This document shows, one piece after another, positions 9,298 to 17,770 of a stretch of DNA of 64,000 bases. Location: contig NZ_CP063400.1 in NCBI RefSeq assembly GCF_021729865.1, positions 186,001 through 250,000 on the forward strand, given 5' to 3'. The first letter of the stretch is position 1. Each line of letters starts with the position of its first letter. Origin of the DNA: Hydrogenophaga sp. SL48. GTDB lineage: Bacteria; Pseudomonadota; Gammaproteobacteria; Burkholderiales; Burkholderiaceae_C. The notes below the pieces were generated by a model, which was not told the DNA's origin, made no database searches, and saw only the letters and a list, made by a program, of their open reading frames with translations. The position numbers and the translations under genes were made by a program.

Positions 9298-10634
9298 TGT
9301 GTGACTTTGCTTTTGTTCTTCTGGCCGGCGGCAGCGGCTCGCGGCTCGACTCGCCCATTCCCAAGCAGTTCATCCGCGTGGCCGGCAAGACCATCGTGGA
9401 GCACAGCTTCGCCTGCCTGCACAGCTTCGCGCCCGACGCGCGCATCGTGATCACCGTGCCGGCCGACGCGCTGGAGCATGCGCGCGACCTGTTCAAGGGC
9501 ACGCGCGCCGAGGTCATCGTCGGCGGTTCCTCGCGCCAGGCCTCGTCCTACGCGGCGCTGCGGCACCTGCGCGCCGACCCGCCGAAGAACGTGATCCTGC
9601 ACGACTCGGCCCGGCCCTTCCTGAGCCACCAGATCATCCACGACGTGGTGGAAGCGCTCGCCGCGCACGAGGCGGTGGACGTGGCGATCAAGACCAGCGA
9701 CACCATCATCGTCGAGCGCGACGGCTTCATCCAGAGCATCCCCAAGCGCGACCACATCTACCGCGGCCAGACGCCGCAGGCCTTCCGCTTCGACGCGCTG
9801 ATCAGCAGCTACGAAGAACTGGGCCAGGACAAGGTGGGCGAGTTCACCGACGACTGCGGCATCTACATGGCCTGCCACCCGATGGGCCAGGTGCGCATCG
9901 TCAAGGGCAGCTCGGAGAACATCAAGATCACCGACTCCATCGACCTGGTGCTGGCCGACGAGCTGTTCCGCATCCGCCAGCAGCACCTCGCCCCCAACCT
10001 CAGCGGCCTCGACCTGAAAGGCAAGAACTCGGTGGTGTTCGGCGGCAGCATGGGCATCGGCAAGGCCATCGTGCAGATCCTGGAGGAGGCCGGCAGCACG
10101 GTGCACAGCGTGTCGCGCCGCAGCGGCTGCGACATCACCGACCACGCGCAGGTGGCCTCGACCATCGACGGCCTGGTGCGGGAGTGGGGCCACATCGACA
10201 ACGTGATCAACGCCGCCGGCCTGCTGATCAAGAGCCCGCTGGAGCAGCAGTCGCCCGCCGACGTGGCGCAGCAGGTCTCGGTCAACCTGCTCGGCTCGCT
10301 CAACGTGGCGCAATGCAGCCACGCGGCACTCAAGGCCTCGCACGGCATGCTGCTGCAGTTTTCGTCGTCGTCGTTCACGCGCGGTCGTGCCGACTACTCG
10401 GCGTATTCGGCCTGCAAGGCCGCCATCGTCAACCTCACCCAGGCGCTGTCCGACGAGTGGAAGGACGACGGCATCCGCGTCAACTGCGTGGTGCCCGGCC
10501 GCACCGACACCTCGATGCGCCGCGCCAACTTTTCAGGCGAAGACCAGCGCACCCTGCTCAGCCCCTACGAGGTCGCGCTCGCGTCCGCCAAGCTGCTCAG
10601 CTCGTCCGACACCGGCGTCATTGCCCGGGTCTGA
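9297..10634 (+). CDS. Bifunctional IspD-like cytidylyltransferase / short-chain dehydrogenase (CDP-ribitol-synthase type)
   Basis: 445 residues with two catalytic domains. Residues 1-235 form an IspD/TarI-type cytidylyltransferase: LLAGGSGSRL at 8-17 with K23, and DSARPF from 103. Residues 240-445 form an SDR: glycine motif GGSMGIG at 249-255 and catalytic Y370-x-x-x-K374, ending in V-N-C-V-x-P-G-R-T. This fusion is the architecture of Haemophilus Bcs1/Acs1, which reduces ribulose 5-phosphate to ribitol 5-phosphate and activates it with CTP. It is not the MEP-pathway IspD, which lacks the SDR half. Start overlaps the LicD stop (TGATG), supporting joint synthesis with the transferase. The exact polyol (ribitol or a relative) cannot be decided from sequence. 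Confidence 0.85.
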   Translation: MCDFAFVLLAGGSGSRLDSPIPKQFIRVAGKTIVEHSFACLHSFAPDARIVITVPADALEHARDLFKGTRAEVIVGGSSRQASSYAALRHLRADPPKNVILHDSARPFLSHQIIHDVVEALAAHEAVDVAIKTSDTIIVERDGFIQSIPKRDHIYRGQTPQAFRFDALISSYEELGQDKVGEFTDDCGIYMACHPMGQVRIVKGSSENIKITDSIDLVLADELFRIRQQHLAPNLSGLDLKGKNSVVFGGSMGIGKAIVQILEEAGSTVHSVSRRSGCDITDHAQVASTIDGLVREWGHIDNVINAAGLLIKSPLEQQSPADVAQQVSVNLLGSLNVAQCSHAALKASHGMLLQFSSSSFTRGRADYSAYSACKAAIVNLTQALSDEWKDDGIRVNCVVPGRTDTSMRRANFSGEDQRTLLSPYEVALASAKLLSSSDTGVIARV

Positions 10635-10665
10635 GCGTCACACCCACTTTCATCAGGAGAACCCC

Positions 10666-11445
10666 ATGAGCCAATGTCCCGTCTGTGGCGGCGAAGAAGA
10701 CGTCGTGTCCCACACCTGCCGCGTCAAGCCCTACAAGGACAAGACCCAGCGCGGCCACCAGTGCCGCAGCTGCGGCCTGATCCGCTATCCCGACAACGTG
10801 GGTCACTTCGCCAAGGTCATTGCCCGACAGTCCACGGAAGCCACCCTGCGCGAGCTGCGCAACGCCACCGACGAACGCCCGGGCCGCGAGTTCTACATGG
10901 CCGAGATGGGCATGGAGATTGTGAGCAAACACAACGCGAGCGTCAGCTTCTTCGGCTCGGGCCTCAACACCGACCACCTGTGGCTCAAGCGCAAGTACCC
11001 CGAGATTCAGACCAAACTGGTTGATCTGGAGAACATGCAGGAGGCCGAGAACTTCGAGGCCATCCCCGTGGCGACCCCGTCGGACGTGGTGATCGCCTCC
11101 GAGGTGATCGAGCACTTCACCGAGCCGGTCGAGCACTTCAAGTCGTTGCTGCGCCTGGTCAAGGACGATGGCATCCTGATCTGCAGCTCCAACATCTACG
11201 ACGGCACCGACGTCAGCCTGCACCAGTACCCGTTCGTCCCGGGTCACGTGGCCTACTGGACACCGCTGTCGCTGATCAAGCTGGCCAGCGACATGGGCTG
11301 TTTCGTCGATTTCCGCACCCCCGAAGTCGGGCTCTCGCGCGGCGGCCCGCGCAAGAAATACATCATCTTCTACAAGAGCACCCAGAACATGTTCCGCACC
11401 AGCCTGTACTTCGGCACGCACATGCACGCGCCGTCCGAGGCCTGA
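10666..11445 (+). CDS. Zinc-ribbon SAM-dependent methyltransferase
   Basis: 259 residues. The N-terminus carries a four-cysteine zinc ribbon (C4, C7, C33, C36), as in C-methyltransferases of sugar and polyketide pathways. The middle is a Rossmann-type class I methyltransferase: SFFGSGL, a DLEN acidic strand end, then VVIASEVIEHF, typical of the UbiE/Methyltransf_12/23 group. AGGAG lies upstream of the ATG. It is the last gene before a hairpin, 31 bases after the CDP-polyol synthase gene. Context suggests methylation of the transferred polyol phosphate or of the glycan bearing it; this is inference. Confidence 0.75.
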   Translation: MSQCPVCGGEEDVVSHTCRVKPYKDKTQRGHQCRSCGLIRYPDNVGHFAKVIARQSTEATLRELRNATDERPGREFYMAEMGMEIVSKHNASVSFFGSGLNTDHLWLKRKYPEIQTKLVDLENMQEAENFEAIPVATPSDVVIASEVIEHFTEPVEHFKSLLRLVKDDGILICSSNIYDGTDVSLHQYPFVPGHVAYWTPLSLIKLASDMGCFVDFRTPEVGLSRGGPRKKYIIFYKSTQNMFRTSLYFGTHMHAPSEA

Positions 11446-11483
11446 GGCGGCTGAGGCCGCTGGGTCGGCCTCCCCGACAGCAA

Positions 11484-11507
11484 CGAACGGCCCTCGCGGG
11501 CCGTTCG
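11484..11507 (+). terminator. Hairpin closing the flhB-fliA-LicD operon
   Basis: Perfect 10-bp inverted repeat (11484-11493 with 11498-11507, loop TCGC), 38 bases after the methyltransferase stop. No T-run follows, so it may be rho-dependent or simply an RNA-stabilising 3' hairpin. Confidence 0.5.
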
Positions 11508-11572
11508 GCACGTTGGGCGGTCGCCAACGTCGCTCCAGGCCGCTCGATCAAGATCCCGGGCACCAGAAGAAA

Positions 11573-11590
11573 CGCCGGCGAAGGCCGGCG
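11573..11590 (-). terminator. Hairpin downstream of flgN
   Basis: 7-bp GC-rich inverted repeat (11573-11579 with 11584-11590, loop GAAG), 43 bases beyond the flgN stop on the minus strand. It is a weak terminator candidate for the flgMN transcript and lies between convergent operons. Confidence 0.4.
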
Positions 11591-11632
11591 TGATGACAAC
11601 GGTGAGGGTGCGGCGCGTGGGTCGCGCGCGGG

Positions 11633-11992
11633 TCAGGCCGAGAGGAAGGCCCGGCCGGCGCCGCCGGTGGACGAGGCCACGCCGGCCATGCGGCCGTAGG
11701 TGCCGGGCGCCTGTTGGGGCAGCAGGCTGTGGACCGCGCGCTGGCTCTGGGCGCTCGCGCGCTGCACCGCCTGGCGCAGCTGGCCGAAGCGCTGGGCGGC
11801 GTCCTGCATGTCGCTGCGCAGGGTGCTGCCGGGCACGCCGAATTCGGCGGTCCTGGGCGCTCGCTGCAACACGGACTGCACGCCCGCGCTGGCGCGTTCG
11901 ACCGCCTCGGGGTCGCCTTGCAGCAGCGCCTGCTCCAGCCCGTCGAGCCCGGCTTTGAGCGAGGCGATCCAGGGGTGGGTGGGCTGTGCCAT
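11633..11992 (-). CDS. flgN: FlgN-like flagellar export chaperone
   Basis: A 119-residue, alanine/glutamine-rich, almost entirely helical protein downstream of flgM. In enterics and betaproteobacteria the gene after flgM is flgN, the cytoplasmic chaperone for the hook-filament junction proteins FlgK and FlgL, both encoded in this window. No strong family motif can be recognised by eye (the family is poorly conserved). The assignment rests on size, helicity and position. The 23-base gap to flgM implies cotranscription. Confidence 0.65.
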   Translation of the reverse strand: MAQPTHPWIASLKAGLDGLEQALLQGDPEAVERASAGVQSVLQRAPRTAEFGVPGSTLRSDMQDAAQRFGQLRQAVQRASAQSQRAVHSLLPQQAPGTYGRMAGVASSTGGAGRAFLSA

Positions 11993-12015
11993 GGCGGTCC
12001 TTGGGGGAAGAGGGA

Positions 12016-12363
12016 TCAGGCGCGGGTGGCGCCCACGCTGCTGCTGAGCATTTCAGCGGCGTTGGACAACATCTTGTCGGCGATGGCTTCGGCGTTCACC
12101 TGGAAGCTGCCGTCAGCGATCGCGGCCTTCATGGCCTCGACCTTGCTGGCGTTGAACACGTCGTTGCCACTGCCCGCACCCGACATGGCCTGGGTGGCGG
12201 TGGACGAGAGCGTGACGGTGACACCGGCCGGCGCGGGCGTCTGGGCCGCCGCGCCTGCGGCTGCAGCGGCTTCGGGACCGGCGCTGGGCTTCTCGGCCGC
12301 CCTTTGCGGGCCACCGGCCACGGAGCCAATGTGGGAGTCCGGGGAAGACGATTCGATTTTCAT
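12016..12363 (-). CDS. flgM: Anti-sigma-28 factor FlgM
   Basis: 115 residues starting MKIESS. The upstream TTG at 12375 would add four residues, but the ATG at 12363 has a better-placed GGAGAG. The N-terminal half is a low-complexity Ala/Pro segment, disordered as in known FlgM. The C-terminal half carries the sigma-binding helices (VFNASKVEAMKAAIADGSF, then ADKMLSNAAEML). FlgM holds FliA inactive until the hook is complete and FlgM is exported. A sigma-28-like promoter lies 40 bases upstream, giving the usual feedback loop. Confidence 0.92.
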   Translation of the reverse strand: MKIESSSPDSHIGSVAGGPQRAAEKPSAGPEAAAAAGAAAQTPAPAGVTVTLSSTATQAMSGAGSGNDVFNASKVEAMKAAIADGSFQVNAEAIADKMLSNAAEMLSSSVGATRA

Positions 12364-12402
12364 TTCACTCTCCAAACCCCGGTTTCGGGGCGTTGTGAGT
12401 GA

Positions 12403-12431
12403 CTATCGGCCCAAAAAGGGGGGCACTTGAG
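12403..12431 (-). promoter_or_regulatory. Sigma-28 (FliA) promoter of flgM
   Basis: On the minus strand, CTCAAG (12426-12431) is followed by a 15-base spacer and GCCGATAG (12403-12410). This closely fits the FliA consensus TAAAG/TCAAG-N15-GCCGATAA and is placed 40 bases before the flgM ATG. Confidence 0.8.
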
Positions 12432-12485
12432 CCCTTTTTTGTGGAGTTCATCACAAAAACGCCAACCAAAGTGTTCAAAAAGCCT

Positions 12486-13235
12486 TTACAGGCGCACTTC
12501 GACCGTCTGGCTGTCGCGCACCGTGCCCGTGACCACCCGTCCGCCGCCCAGGCGAACCCGCACGCTCTGGCCCGGAATGCCGGCCGTCAGGGCCTCGCCG
12601 CTGACCACCACCTGGAAGCCTGCGCCGCTGCTGCTGACCCGCACCTGGGCACCCGGCCCGAAGGCGGGCACCGGTCGCACCATGTTCTGGCGCAAGGCCT
12701 GGCCGGGCTGCAGCGCCAGCGCCGCCTGCATGCCGACCCAGCGGTCCGGGTTGGCGAGCACCGCGTAAGGCTGTTCGGCCCAGTCCATTTCGGCCAGTTC
12801 GGCGTCTTCTTGAGTCAGCACCGAGCCCGCGGCCACGGGGCGCTTGAGCACCCAGCCCGGGCCCCAGGCCTTGACCGTGACGGGCATGAACACGTTCCAG
12901 CGCACCGCGCCTTCGAGGCAGCGCAGGCCGACCCGGCTGCGGCCCCACAGGCGCGTGCCCGGCGGCAGGTAGGGCTCGATGCGGGCGCAGGGCGTGAGCT
13001 GCAGGCGCGTGTCCAGCGAACCCATGATCACCTCGGGGCGCAGCGGGCCGCCGCCGTCCGGGCCCATGGCCGAGGCGAGCGCGGGCTCCACCCAGTCGCG
13101 CGCCATCTGCTCCAGCTGGGTCTTGTCGCCCGCCGGGGCCTGGGCCTGGGCCATGCCCTGCCACGCGAGCAGGCCGGCGGCCAGCAGCCACGCGGCACGG
13201 GAAGGTGAGAAGGGGGTGGGGGGTCGGGTGTTCAT
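12486..13235 (-). CDS. flgA: P-ring assembly chaperone FlgA
   Basis: 249 residues with a signal peptide (hydrophobic segment WLLAAGLLAW, cleavage near AQA). Periplasmic chaperone that helps FlgI assemble into the P ring. The C-terminal SAF-type domain is recognisable: VLKRPVAAGSVLTQEDAEL, GMQAALALQPGQALRQNMV, then VRVRLGGGRVVTGTV near the end. It lies upstream of flgM on the same strand and diverges from flgB; the about 195 bases between flgA and flgB must hold both promoters. The cysteine pair (CARIEPY and RCLEGAVRW) is typical. Confidence 0.92.
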   Translation of the reverse strand: MNTRPPTPFSPSRAAWLLAAGLLAWQGMAQAQAPAGDKTQLEQMARDWVEPALASAMGPDGGGPLRPEVIMGSLDTRLQLTPCARIEPYLPPGTRLWGRSRVGLRCLEGAVRWNVFMPVTVKAWGPGWVLKRPVAAGSVLTQEDAELAEMDWAEQPYAVLANPDRWVGMQAALALQPGQALRQNMVRPVPAFGPGAQVRVSSSGAGFQVVVSGEALTAGIPGQSVRVRLGGGRVVTGTVRDSQTVEVRL

Positions 13236-13429
13236 GTGGTGAGGGGAGGTGCGGACAGGACCTCAGGGCATCAATGTAGGTGGGGTGCGCCGGGCACTAA
13301 GCACCGAAATGCGCACCCATTCCCCGCTTTCTCTGCTCATTGCCCGCCCTCAAGTTTTCCCATACTTGTCTTCATCCCGGTGCGGGCATGCCGCCTGTGC
13401 CGTTCCCATCCACCTGTCTGGAGAACCCG

Positions 13430-13837
13430 ATGCTTGAACAGATGACCGCCCGGCTCGACGGCTACGGCCAGTCGCTGATGCTGCGCTCGCAACGCCAACA
13501 GGTGATCGCCAGCAACATCGCCAACGCCGACACGCCGGGCTACGTGGCGCGCGACTTCGACTTTGCCGCCGCGCTCAAGCAGGCCAGCGGCGAGAGCGCC
13601 GTCTCCAGCCAGCAGCTCGCGACCACGGCCGCCGGCCACATGACGCTCTCGGGCCGCGCCCCTGGCGACCCCAAGCTCGCCTACACGGTCCAGACCCAGC
13701 CCTCGCAGGACGGCAACTCGGTCGATCTGGACCGCGAACGCGCCAACTTCGTGGACAACAGCATCCGCTACGAGTCCACGCTGCGGTTCATCAATTCGAA
13801 CGTGAAAACCATGCTGTCCGCCATCACGGGACAGTGA
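13430..13837 (+). CDS. flgB: Flagellar proximal rod protein FlgB
   Basis: 135 residues. The ATG at 13430 has GGAG seven bases upstream; the longer frame from 13340 has no support. The conserved rod-protein N-terminus is seen (RQQVIASNIANADTPGYVARDFDF, a split form of the ANxxTPGY flg_bb_rod motif). The C-terminal helix (RYESTLRFINSNVKTMLSAI) is standard. First gene of the long flgBCDEFGHIJKL operon; FlgB joins the rod to the MS ring. Confidence 0.97.
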   Translation: MLEQMTARLDGYGQSLMLRSQRQQVIASNIANADTPGYVARDFDFAAALKQASGESAVSSQQLATTAAGHMTLSGRAPGDPKLAYTVQTQPSQDGNSVDLDRERANFVDNSIRYESTLRFINSNVKTMLSAITGQ

Positions 13838-13848
13838 AGGAGATCCTC

Positions 13849-14253
13849 ATGTCCATGTTCACCATCTTCGGCGTCTCCGGCAGTGCGATCAGCTCGCAGG
13901 CACAGCGCCTCAACGTGGTCGCCTCCAACCTCGCCAACGCCGACGCGGTGGCCGGCCCGGACGGCCAGAGCTACAAGGCGCGCCAGGTGATGTTCCAGAC
14001 CGTGCCCATGGGCCAGCCGGGCTCGGCCGGGGTCAAGGTGCAGGACATCCGGGAAAGCGAGGCCCCGGGGCGCCGCGTGCACAACCCGCACCACCCCAGC
14101 GCCGACGCCGAGGGGTATGTGACGCATTCCAACGTCAACCCGGTCGAGGAGATGGTCAACATGATGTCGGCCTCGCGCTCCTACCAGAACAACGTCGAAG
14201 TCATGAACACGGCGAAATCGCTGCTGCTCAAAACGCTCCAGATGGGGCAGTGA
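13849..14253 (+). CDS. flgC: Flagellar proximal rod protein FlgC
   Basis: 134 residues starting at the ATG at 13849, preceded by GAAGGAG that overlaps the flgB stop; the in-frame GTG at 13834 is ignored. It carries the rod motif VVASNLANADAV and the C-terminal signature VNPVEEMVNMMSASRSYQNN plus EVMNTAKSLLLKTL, all typical of FlgC. Forms the proximal rod with FlgB and FlgF. Confidence 0.97.
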   Translation: MSMFTIFGVSGSAISSQAQRLNVVASNLANADAVAGPDGQSYKARQVMFQTVPMGQPGSAGVKVQDIRESEAPGRRVHNPHHPSADAEGYVTHSNVNPVEEMVNMMSASRSYQNNVEVMNTAKSLLLKTLQMGQ

Positions 14254-14267
14254 AAGGGACATGAACC

Positions 14268-14927
14268 ATGATGCAGGCCATTGATCTCGGCAACCTTGAA
14301 AACACCGTGGGCAGCACCACGGGCACCAAGGGCAACAACTCGACCGACCCCCAGGCATCGCAAGACCGTTTCCTCAAATTGCTGGTCGCACAGATCAACA
14401 ACCAGGACCCGCTCAACCCGATGGACAACGCGCAGATGACGACCCAGATGGCGCAGATCAACACGGTCAGCGGCATCCAGGAACTCAACGCGACCCTGAA
14501 GGGCATGGCCAGCCAGATGGCCTCGTCGCAGGCCATGCAGGGCACCACGCTGATCGGGCGCGAAGCGCTGATCGAAGGTGATGCGCTGGCCTTCGATGGC
14601 ACCACCGGCAAGGGCGCCTTCTCGCTCGACAGCGCGGCGAGCTCGGTCACGGTGGACATCATCGGCAAGAACGGCGCGGTGCTCGACACCGTGAACCTGG
14701 GTGCCAGGGACGCCGGGCAACACGGCTTTGACTGGAACGCCAAAGCCATCGACCCCGCCACCGTCGCCCGCTTCTCGGTGCGCGCCAGCCAGGGCGGCGA
14801 GACCAAGCCCGCCACCCCGCTGCAGCGCGCCCTGGTGGCCTCGGTCGGCCTGTCCAACGGCGCCATGACGGTGCAGCTGCAGAACGGCCGCTCCATCACC
14901 TACGACCAGATCCGCGGCTTCATGTAA
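14268..14927 (+). CDS. flgD: Hook cap / hook assembly protein FlgD
   Basis: 219 residues. The N-terminal signature DRFLKLLVAQINNQDPLNPMDNAQMTTQMAQ (residues 29-59) is diagnostic of FlgD, the scaffold on which hook subunits polymerise. The C-terminal half has FlgD Ig-like/TUDOR features (GATDGxG-like DGTTGKGAFSLDS, then GxHxFDWNAK). Two ATG codons are adjacent at 14268 and 14271. Lies 14 bases after flgC. Confidence 0.95.
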   Translation: MMQAIDLGNLENTVGSTTGTKGNNSTDPQASQDRFLKLLVAQINNQDPLNPMDNAQMTTQMAQINTVSGIQELNATLKGMASQMASSQAMQGTTLIGREALIEGDALAFDGTTGKGAFSLDSAASSVTVDIIGKNGAVLDTVNLGARDAGQHGFDWNAKAIDPATVARFSVRASQGGETKPATPLQRALVASVGLSNGAMTVQLQNGRSITYDQIRGFM

Positions 14928-14971
14928 GCCCGCGTTCCTTCACCCCTTTCCCACACCCCGAGGACACCACC

Positions 14972-16186
14972 ATGGCATTCCAGCAAGGACTCTCCGGCCT
15001 GAACGCTTCCAGCCGCAACCTGGACGTGATCGGCCACAACATCGCCAACGCCAACACCGTGGGCATGAAAGCCTCTCGCGCCGAGTTCGGCGAGATCTAC
15101 GCCAGCTCGATCAACTCGTCCGGCAGCGTCAACGCCGGCATCGGCGTGCAGGTGTCCACCGTGTCGCAGCAGTTCACGCAGGGCAACATCACCGTCACCG
15201 GCAACTCCCTCGACGTGGCCATCAACGGCAACGGCTTCTACGAACTGACCATGCCGGATGGCTCCCTGTCGTACACGCGCGCCGGCATGTTCAAGCTCAA
15301 CCGCGACGGCGAAATCGTCACCAACCTCGGTGGCCAGCTCATGGGTTACCCGACCGACGTCAACGGCGTGCGCCTGGGTTTTGAGTCGGCGCCGCTGACC
15401 TTGCCCACGGGAGGGCCGATCCCGGCCAGGTTGACCACGGCCATTGCCGCTGAACTGAACCTCGACGCGCGCGCGCCGATCGCGGCCGCCGCCGTGCCCC
15501 CGACGCCGTTTGGCACCTACGGCACCTCCGTCATCGCCTACGACGAACAGGGCCTGGAAATCCCGGTCAGCCTGGTGTTCGAGAAGACCGCCAACAACCA
15601 GTGGAACGTCTACACCGGCGTCAACGGTGCCGACCCGGCGCTGTCGGTGCCGTTTGCACTGAACTTCATGCCCGACGGCAGCCTGGACCCCGCCACGGTG
15701 ATTCCGCAGCTGCAGCTGGCTTCGCCCAACGACCCGGCGCAGACCTTCATGGTCGACCTCGATTTCGGCGACACCACCCAGTTCGGCACGGACTTCGCGG
15801 TCAACAACCTCACGCAGGATGGCTACAGCCCTGGCGAACTCACCAGCCTGGGCATCAGCGATGACGGCGTGATCATGGCGAAGTACTCCAACGGCCAGTC
15901 GCAGGCCGCCGGCCAGATCGCCCTGGTCAACTTCCGCAACGTGCAGGGCCTCTCGCCCAGCAGCGGCGGCAACTGGAGCCAGACCTTCGCCTCGGGCGAG
16001 CCGGTGCGCGGCGCCCCCGGCGAGGGCAACATGGGCCTGCTGCGCTCCGGCGCGCTGGAAGACTCCAACGTCGATCTGACCGCCGAGCTGGTCAACATGA
16101 TGACCGCGCAGCGCGCCTACCAGGCCAACGCGCAGACCATCAAGACGCAGGACCAGGTCCTTTCCACCTTGCTGAACATGCGTTGA
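14972..16186 (+). CDS. flgE: Flagellar hook protein FlgE
   Basis: 404 residues, the usual length for betaproteobacteria. N-terminal D0 motif: MAFQQGLSGLNASSRNLDVI then GHNIANANTVGMKASRAEF. The C-terminal signature LEDSNVDLTAELVNMMTAQR is followed by AYQANAQTIKTQDQVL. The central region (residues 130-330) is the variable, surface-exposed hook domain. The GAGGA ribosome site is 10 bases before the ATG. Confidence 0.98.
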   Translation: MAFQQGLSGLNASSRNLDVIGHNIANANTVGMKASRAEFGEIYASSINSSGSVNAGIGVQVSTVSQQFTQGNITVTGNSLDVAINGNGFYELTMPDGSLSYTRAGMFKLNRDGEIVTNLGGQLMGYPTDVNGVRLGFESAPLTLPTGGPIPARLTTAIAAELNLDARAPIAAAAVPPTPFGTYGTSVIAYDEQGLEIPVSLVFEKTANNQWNVYTGVNGADPALSVPFALNFMPDGSLDPATVIPQLQLASPNDPAQTFMVDLDFGDTTQFGTDFAVNNLTQDGYSPGELTSLGISDDGVIMAKYSNGQSQAAGQIALVNFRNVQGLSPSSGGNWSQTFASGEPVRGAPGEGNMGLLRSGALEDSNVDLTAELVNMMTAQRAYQANAQTIKTQDQVLSTLLNMR

Positions 16187-16221
16187 ACACGCTGAGCTAG
16201 AGACGAGACAAGGAGCCCCGC

Positions 16222-16962
16222 ATGGACCGCATGATCTACACCGCCATGACCGGCGCCAGCGCCGCTGCCCACCGGCAGCAGCTGTTGTCGAACAACCTGG
16301 CCAATGCGTCCACGCCGGGTTTCCGCGCCGAGCTGGCCACGTTCCGCGCCGTGCCCGTGCGCGGCGACGGCACGGCCTCGCGCGTGTTCGCGCTCGAAGC
16401 CAGCGCCGGCCACCTGGACACCGCCGGCCCGATCAACCCCACCGGCCGCAACCTCGACGTGGCCGCGCGCGGCAACACCTGGTTCGCGGTGCAGGGGCTG
16501 GACGGCACCGAGGCCTACACGCGCGGCGGCGCCTTTGAGATCAGCCCCGACGGCAGCCTGGTGAACGCGCAGGGCCTGCCCGTGCTGAGCGACGGCGGCG
16601 CGCCCATCACCGTGCCGGCCAACGCCCAGCTCGACATCGGCGCCGACGGCACCGTCGGCGCCCGCGTCGGCGACGCGCCCCCGACCCGCGTGGGCAAGCT
16701 CAAGCTCGTCACGCCCGACGACGACAACCGCCTCCAGCGCGGCCAGGACGGCCTGTTCCGCCCGGTGCAGGGCGATGCGCTGAACGCCGACGCCAACGCG
16801 CGCGTGCAGAGCGGCGCGCTCGAAGGCAGCAACGTCAACCCCATCGAGGCCATGGTCGGAATGATCGCGGTCTCCCGCCAGTTCGAGATGCAGATGCGCA
16901 TGTTGCAGAACGGCGAAACCAACGACAAGACCGCATCGCAGCTGTTGAACATGAACGGCTGA
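16222..16962 (+). CDS. flgF: Flagellar proximal rod protein FlgF
   Basis: 246 residues. Begins [20 protein letters not shown], then [18 protein letters not shown]. The C-terminal [20 protein letters not shown] and FEMQMRMLQ are FlgF-specific. A proximal rod component between FlgC and FlgG. AAGGAG lies upstream; spacing to neighbours is 35 and 23 bases, consistent with one operon. Confidence 0.97.
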   Translation: MDRMIYTAMTGASAAAHRQQLLSNNLANASTPGFRAELATFRAVPVRGDGTASRVFALEASAGHLDTAGPINPTGRNLDVAARGNTWFAVQGLDGTEAYTRGGAFEISPDGSLVNAQGLPVLSDGGAPITVPANAQLDIGADGTVGARVGDAPPTRVGKLKLVTPDDDNRLQRGQDGLFRPVQGDALNADANARVQSGALEGSNVNPIEAMVGMIAVSRQFEMQMRMLQNGETNDKTASQLLNMNG

Positions 16963-16985
16963 TTCCCCCTTTCCAGGAGCACACC

Positions 16986-17768
16986 ATGATCAATTCCCTG
17001 TGGATTTCCAAGACCGGCATGCAGGCCCAGCAGACGCAGCTGGACGTGATCTCGAACAACATGGCCAACGTGTCCACGAACGGCTTCAAGCGCGCCAGCG
17101 CCGTGTTCGAAGACCTCATGTACCAGAACCTGCGCCAGGTCGGCGGCGCCGACACCGAGCAGAACAACCTGCCCACCGGCCTGCAGATCGGCCTGGGTGT
17201 GCGCACCGTGGCCACCTCGCGTTCGTTCAGCCAGGGCAGCCTGCAGCAGTCGGGCAACCAGCTCGATCTCGCGGTGAACGGCCAGGGCTTCCTGCAGGTC
17301 GCGCTGCCCGACGGCACCACCGGCTACACCCGCGACGGCAGCCTGCAGGTCGATGCGCAGGGCCGCCTCGTCACCTCCAGCGGCCTGGCCCTGGCCGGCG
17401 ACATCACCATCCCGGCTGAAGCGCAGAGCGTCACCGTGGGCAGCGACGGCGTGGTCACGGTGAAGATGCCGGGCAACGCCACGCCGCAGCAGGTGGGCAA
17501 CATCGAACTCGCCAGCTTCATCAACCCGGCCGGCCTGGAGCCCAAGGGGCAAAACCTCTACACCGAGACCGTGGCCTCGGGCAACCCGGTCAACGGCGCC
17601 CCGGGCACCGCCGGCCTGGGCAACCTGATGCAGGGTTACGTGGAAACCTCCAACGTCAACGTGGTGCAGGAACTGGTGACCATGATCCAGACCCAGCGCG
17701 CCTACGAGATGAACTCGAAGGCGATCCAGACGTCCGACCAGATGCTGCAGAGGCTGGCGCAGCTGTGA
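16986..17768 (+). CDS. flgG: Flagellar distal rod protein FlgG
   Basis: 260 residues, the canonical length. N-terminal [20 protein letters not shown] and [16 protein letters not shown]-terminal [20 protein letters not shown] and [19 protein letters not shown]. These are textbook FlgG motifs. Its stop overlaps the region just before the flgH start, so translation is coupled. Confidence 0.98.
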   Translation: MINSLWISKTGMQAQQTQLDVISNNMANVSTNGFKRASAVFEDLMYQNLRQVGGADTEQNNLPTGLQIGLGVRTVATSRSFSQGSLQQSGNQLDLAVNGQGFLQVALPDGTTGYTRDGSLQVDAQGRLVTSSGLALAGDITIPAEAQSVTVGSDGVVTVKMPGNATPQQVGNIELASFINPAGLEPKGQNLYTETVASGNPVNGAPGTAGLGNLMQGYVETSNVNVVQELVTMIQTQRAYEMNSKAIQTSDQMLQRLAQL

Positions 17769-17770
17769 GC

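Noticed and set aside
9297..10634. MEP-pathway IspD
   Set aside because: The C-terminal SDR domain and the LicD neighbour point to CDP-polyol synthesis; the isoprenoid enzyme is single-domain and normally next to ispF, absent here.
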